From: Bacilli bacterium
GTDB lineage: Bacteria > Bacillota_I > Bacilli_A > RFN20 > CAG-826
Direction: 5' to 3'
DNA: 55,698 nt
NCBI GenBank assembly: GCA_022482735.1
Contig: JAKVOO010000001.1
Coordinates: 1-55,698 of the forward strand
Under the pieces are notes generated by a model. It was not told where the DNA came from. It searched no databases and was given only the letters and a program-made list of their open reading frames with translations. Positions within the stretch are counted from its first letter, which is position 1; the number at the start of each line of letters is the position of its first letter. Below, piece by piece: positions 53,017 through 55,698 of this stretch. Position numbers and translations under genes: made by a program.

Positions 53017-53101
53017 AGAAACCTATTTATAGGTGCTTATTAAAATGATAGAATACAACTAACAAGTTTGTTAATGAGTTAGCAAGATTTGTTGGAGGTT
53101 T

Positions 53102-53989
53102 ATGAAAAAGACTAAATTTACTTTTATTGACTTATTTGCTGGCATTGGTGGTTTTCATTTAGCTATGCATAATTTGGGTGGTGACTGTGTTTTTTCATCT
53201 GAATGGGATGAAGACTGTAGAAAAACATATGTAGAGAACTTTAAAAACATATCACCTAATTTATTTAAAGATAACAATAAGTTGTTTTCAGGTGACATTA
53301 CATTAGTTCCACCAAAGGACATTCCAGATCACGATGTTCTTTGCGCTGGATTTCCATGTCAACCTTTTTCACAGGCTGGGCAAAAAAGAGGCTTTGAAGA
53401 TACGAGAGGCACCTTATTTTTTAATGTTGCTAACATAGTAAAAGAAAAGAAACCTAAAGCAGTGTTTTTAGAAAATGTTAGAGGTTTGCTTAAACATGAC
53501 GATGGAAAAACCTTTGAAGTAATTAAAAACACTATGGAAGATTTAGGTTATTCTTTTCATTATAAAATTGTAAAAGCTTCAGATTTCAATTGCCCACAAC
53601 ATCGCCCACGTCTTTATATGATTTGCTTTCGAAAAGATATTGATGACAAAAATTTCACTTATCCGAATCCAATTTCATTAACAAAAAACATGAGTTGGGT
53701 ATTTGATGGTGCAGAAGTAAATAGGGAAATTGGCTTTACTCTAAGAGTTGGCGGTAAGCATTCAGCTATTACCGATAGAAGAAATTGGGATGGTTATATA
53801 GTGAATGGTAAAGAAAGAAGAGTTACTGAAAAAGAAGGAAAACGTATGCAAGGATTTCCTGATTCTTTTGTTTTTCCAGTTTCATCATCTGCTGCTATGA
53901 AACAATTAGGTAATTCAGTTGCTGTTCCAGCCATACAAGCGGTAGGGAATGAAATGATTCTTATATTGAAAGAAGAAGGAATGATTTGA
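53102..53989 (+). CDS. DNA cytosine-5 methyltransferase, partner of HpaII-like enzyme
   Basis: This 295-residue C5 methyltransferase has motif I DLFAGIGGFHLA, motif IV GFPCQPFSQAG with the catalytic cysteine, ENVRGL (VI), QHRPRLY (VIII) and LGNSVAVP (X). It is shorter than many relatives, with a compact recognition domain. GGAGG precedes the ATG. The restriction gene begins on its last base, so the pair is coupled. With the HpaII-like neighbour it would methylate CCGG (inference). Confidence 0.93.
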   Translation: MKKTKFTFIDLFAGIGGFHLAMHNLGGDCVFSSEWDEDCRKTYVENFKNISPNLFKDNNKLFSGDITLVPPKDIPDHDVLCAGFPCQPFSQAGQKRGFEDTRGTLFFNVANIVKEKKPKAVFLENVRGLLKHDDGKTFEVIKNTMEDLGYSFHYKIVKASDFNCPQHRPRLYMICFRKDIDDKNFTYPNPISLTKNMSWVFDGAEVNREIGFTLRVGGKHSAITDRRNWDGYIVNGKERRVTEKEGKRMQGFPDSFVFPVSSSAAMKQLGNSVAVPAIQAVGNEMILILKEEGMI

Positions 53990-55062
53990 TGAGTTCTTTT
54001 AATCGTGGTGAATGGTCTGAGATTTATGCTATTTTATGTCTTTTAATTTGCCCTGATTTAGCAATTGGCGATTCTAATTTGGAAGTAGTTTCACAAAATT
54101 TGTACAAATTGAAAAAAATTAAAATTGATGATGCTGAAACCAATGGCATAATCGAATACTCTTTGAAAAATAAAGACAAAGTTGAAATCTATTATAACAA
54201 TGAACTCAACAATATAATTTCTATTTTAGAACTTAACGAAAATAAAAATAGGATTTTTAATGCTATTGAAAATGCTCCAATCGGAAACGGAGCTTTTGAA
54301 ATAAATGGATTGGACTCATTGCTTGTTAAACTCACAAAAGGCAAAACGATTAAAGCAAAGTCGTTCAATAAAGAAGATTTGACAGCTCTTGTTTTGGATA
54401 AAAGAATCGGGAAAGATAAATCTTTAAAATACAGCATTAAATCTTCATTAGGTAGTCCTGCGACATTATTAAACTCGAGCCAACATACAAATTTTCTTTA
54501 TTCTGTAAAAGGCCTTTCTGATTCTGATATTGAAGAAATCAACTTTATTAGCACAAGAACAAAACTAGTTGATAGAATTAAGATGATTCGTGACAAAGGT
54601 GGTGTAATTTCTTTTGAAAAGGTGTCAGACCCTTCATTCGAATATAATTTACGCATAATTGATTCGCATATGCCTCATTATTTAGGCAATGTTTTGTTAG
54701 AGTCTTACTCTTCAGAGAACAAAAACTTAAAAGAGTTGTTTGAAAATAGCAATCAATTTGAAGATAGAGTATTTGCTTTAAAAAAGCTTGGCGATTTTTT
54801 AGAAGGCATTTCTTTTGGCTTCTTTCCTAGCATTAAATGGGATGGCAATAAACAAGTCAATGGTGGTTTAGTAATTGTTAAAGAAAATGGCAATATCATC
54901 ATTCTTGATTTGATTTATTATAGAAACGAAGTCTTGAAGTATTTGATGAATGAAACAAAGCTTGATTCTCCAAGTTCGACTAGATACCATATGCTTTCAT
55001 TATACAAAATGTTTGATAAGACATATTTTACTTTGAACCTACAAATTAGATATAAACGATAG
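53989..55062 (+). CDS. HpaII-family type II restriction endonuclease
   Basis: This 357-residue protein starts with SSFNRGEWSEIYAILCLL and contains YSIKSSLGSPATLLNSSQHTN, two blocks that characterise HpaII-type enzymes (recognition CCGG in the founding member). The late segment DFLEGISFGFFPSIKWDG and ILDLIYYRNEVLKYLM is also typical. The ATG overlaps the methyltransferase stop (TGATG), with AAGGA upstream; an in-frame TTG 53986 is an alternative. The intact pair lies beside decayed genes, which fits retention of a self-maintaining RM unit. Confidence 0.88.
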   Translation: MSSFNRGEWSEIYAILCLLICPDLAIGDSNLEVVSQNLYKLKKIKIDDAETNGIIEYSLKNKDKVEIYYNNELNNIISILELNENKNRIFNAIENAPIGNGAFEINGLDSLLVKLTKGKTIKAKSFNKEDLTALVLDKRIGKDKSLKYSIKSSLGSPATLLNSSQHTNFLYSVKGLSDSDIEEINFISTRTKLVDRIKMIRDKGGVISFEKVSDPSFEYNLRIIDSHMPHYLGNVLLESYSSENKNLKELFENSNQFEDRVFALKKLGDFLEGISFGFFPSIKWDGNKQVNGGLVIVKENGNIIILDLIYYRNEVLKYLMNETKLDSPSSTRYHMLSLYKMFDKTYFTLNLQIRYKR

Positions 55063-55079
55063 AAATTAGGGGATTATTT

Positions 55080-55427
55080 ATGGACAAAGAAAGAACTGAA
55101 TATAAGGCAAAATTGCTGAATTTAATTGCCATGATTGGAGATAAAGAAAATCAACGACATGTAATTGCTATTTTAGAAAAAACTGAAGAGAAACTTCCTG
55201 ATTCGAAGGTAAAAGATAAGATTCAAAAAATGATTAGAAAGAATAAGTCTTATTATGATAAGGCTGATGCTTTGATTACAGACATTTTAGATCACAAGTT
55301 AGATATAAATCAAAGAAATATTGTTTTAGAATGCTTAGCATCATTAAGAGCAATTATTGAGGGGCAACAGAAAAATTGGTGGGACCAATTTGTTGAATGG
55401 TTCAACAATGCAACAGGAAAAAATTAG
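55080..55427 (+). CDS. Unknown protein in the RM operon
   Basis: This 115-residue, largely helical, charged protein (DKERTEYKAKLLNLIAMIGD.., ALITDILDHKLDINQRNIVL) ends in a tryptophan-containing amphipathic tail (NWWDQFVEWFNNATGKN). No domain was recognised. AGGGGAT precedes the ATG, 17 bases after the HpaII-like gene. It overlaps the next ORF. The aromatic tail and the following membrane protein suggest a membrane-associated pair (inference). Confidence 0.6.
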   Translation: MDKERTEYKAKLLNLIAMIGDKENQRHVIAILEKTEEKLPDSKVKDKIQKMIRKNKSYYDKADALITDILDHKLDINQRNIVLECLASLRAIIEGQQKNWWDQFVEWFNNATGKN

Positions 55428-55698
55428 AAATCTTTGTTTTGGTACATTAACTACTAAGAAAAGTTTATTTATTTATTATTTGATAAGTTCTGTTGCTACT
55501 GGACTATTCACGGTTTTTTCTTTTATAGTTTTGGGAATCTTCTACAAAGCAAATAATAATACTATTCTAGTTAACTTATTAGTTTGGCTATCGACTATTC
55601 TAATTACTTATTTAGTATTGTTTATTTGTTACTTTTTGATTGCAAAATTAATCAGGCCATGTCATCAGAAAACTGGGCCGTTAGTAAACGGATATGCA
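55408..55698 (+). CDS. Membrane protein, cut by the window end
   Basis: From ATG 55408, inside the end of the previous gene, the frame stays open to the last base. It begins MQQEKIRNLCFGTLTTKKSL and has two membrane segments (FIYYLISSVATGLFTVFSFI and LVNLLVWLSTILITYLVLFI). No family was recognised. There is no strong ribosome site, so it is likely coupled to the preceding gene. It belongs to the HpaII-like operon by spacing. Confidence 0.5.
   Translation, partial: MQQEKIRNLCFGTLTTKKSLFIYYLISSVATGLFTVFSFIVLGIFYKANNNTILVNLLVWLSTILITYLVLFICYFLIAKLIRPCHQKTGPLVNGYA

Overview
The window looks like a chromosome segment of a low-GC, Gram-positive-lineage bacterium (Bacillota or a wall-less relative such as Acholeplasma/Izemoplasma/Erysipelotrichia; the sequence does not decide). 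Supporting signs are the rimP-nusA-ylxR-ylxQ-infB-rbfA order, AGGAGG-type ribosome binding sites, a tRNA-Ile2(CAU) of the Bacillus type, lipobox lipoproteins and many U-tailed terminators. TGA is used as a stop, so the standard bacterial code applies.

Layout. (1) 1-430: end of a yqeY-like gene and tRNA-Trp. (2) About 430-27,750: a composite mobile region. It starts with two overlapping large serine recombinase genes preceded by a 43-codon ORF (minus strand). Two divergent regulators follow, then a tyrosine recombinase, an antirepressor-like protein, an excisionase-like protein and a replication initiator. The initiator has its own leader peptide, an upstream inverted repeat and iteron-like repeats inside the gene. 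Cargo is a type I restriction-modification system (hsdM-hsdS-hsdR) and a leucine-rich BspA-like repeat protein. A phage packaging-type block follows (terminase-small-like, ParB/methyltransferase, SAM synthetase, HNH), then a Sel1-like protein, a GmrSD-like DUF262 nuclease, an IS3/IS150 element, a lipoprotein, a secreted papain-fold protease and a holin. No terminase large subunit, portal, capsid or tail gene is present, so this is a remnant, a satellite or a composite. A noncoding motif occurs three times (near 7,050, 15,185 and 17,268) at the borders of these modules.

(3) 28,100-44,800: conserved chromosome with a methyltransferase, an esterase-like hydrolase, the rimP-rbfA translation/transcription operon, a thioredoxin-fold lipoprotein, the potABCD polyamine transporter, a flavoprotein, cysK-cysE and a membrane protein. 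(4) 44,900-51,620: tRNA-Cys; a visibly AT-rich decayed island with a bacteriocin-like pair; six tRNAs (Arg, Pro, Ala, Met, Ile2, Ser); dps; ferritin; GNAT; NUDIX; tRNA-His. (5) 51,620-end: a second AT-rich island of broken genes followed by an intact HpaII-type restriction-modification pair and two unknown genes, the last cut by the window end.

Three defence systems (type I RM, GmrSD-like, HpaII-like RM) lie within 48 kb, all in accessory stretches. Four otherwise intact genes (ParB/methyltransferase, secreted protease, potA, cysK) each carry a single-base frameshift. These could be sequencing errors or real lesions. The islands at 45-48 kb and 51.8-53 kb have many in-frame stops and are truly decayed.
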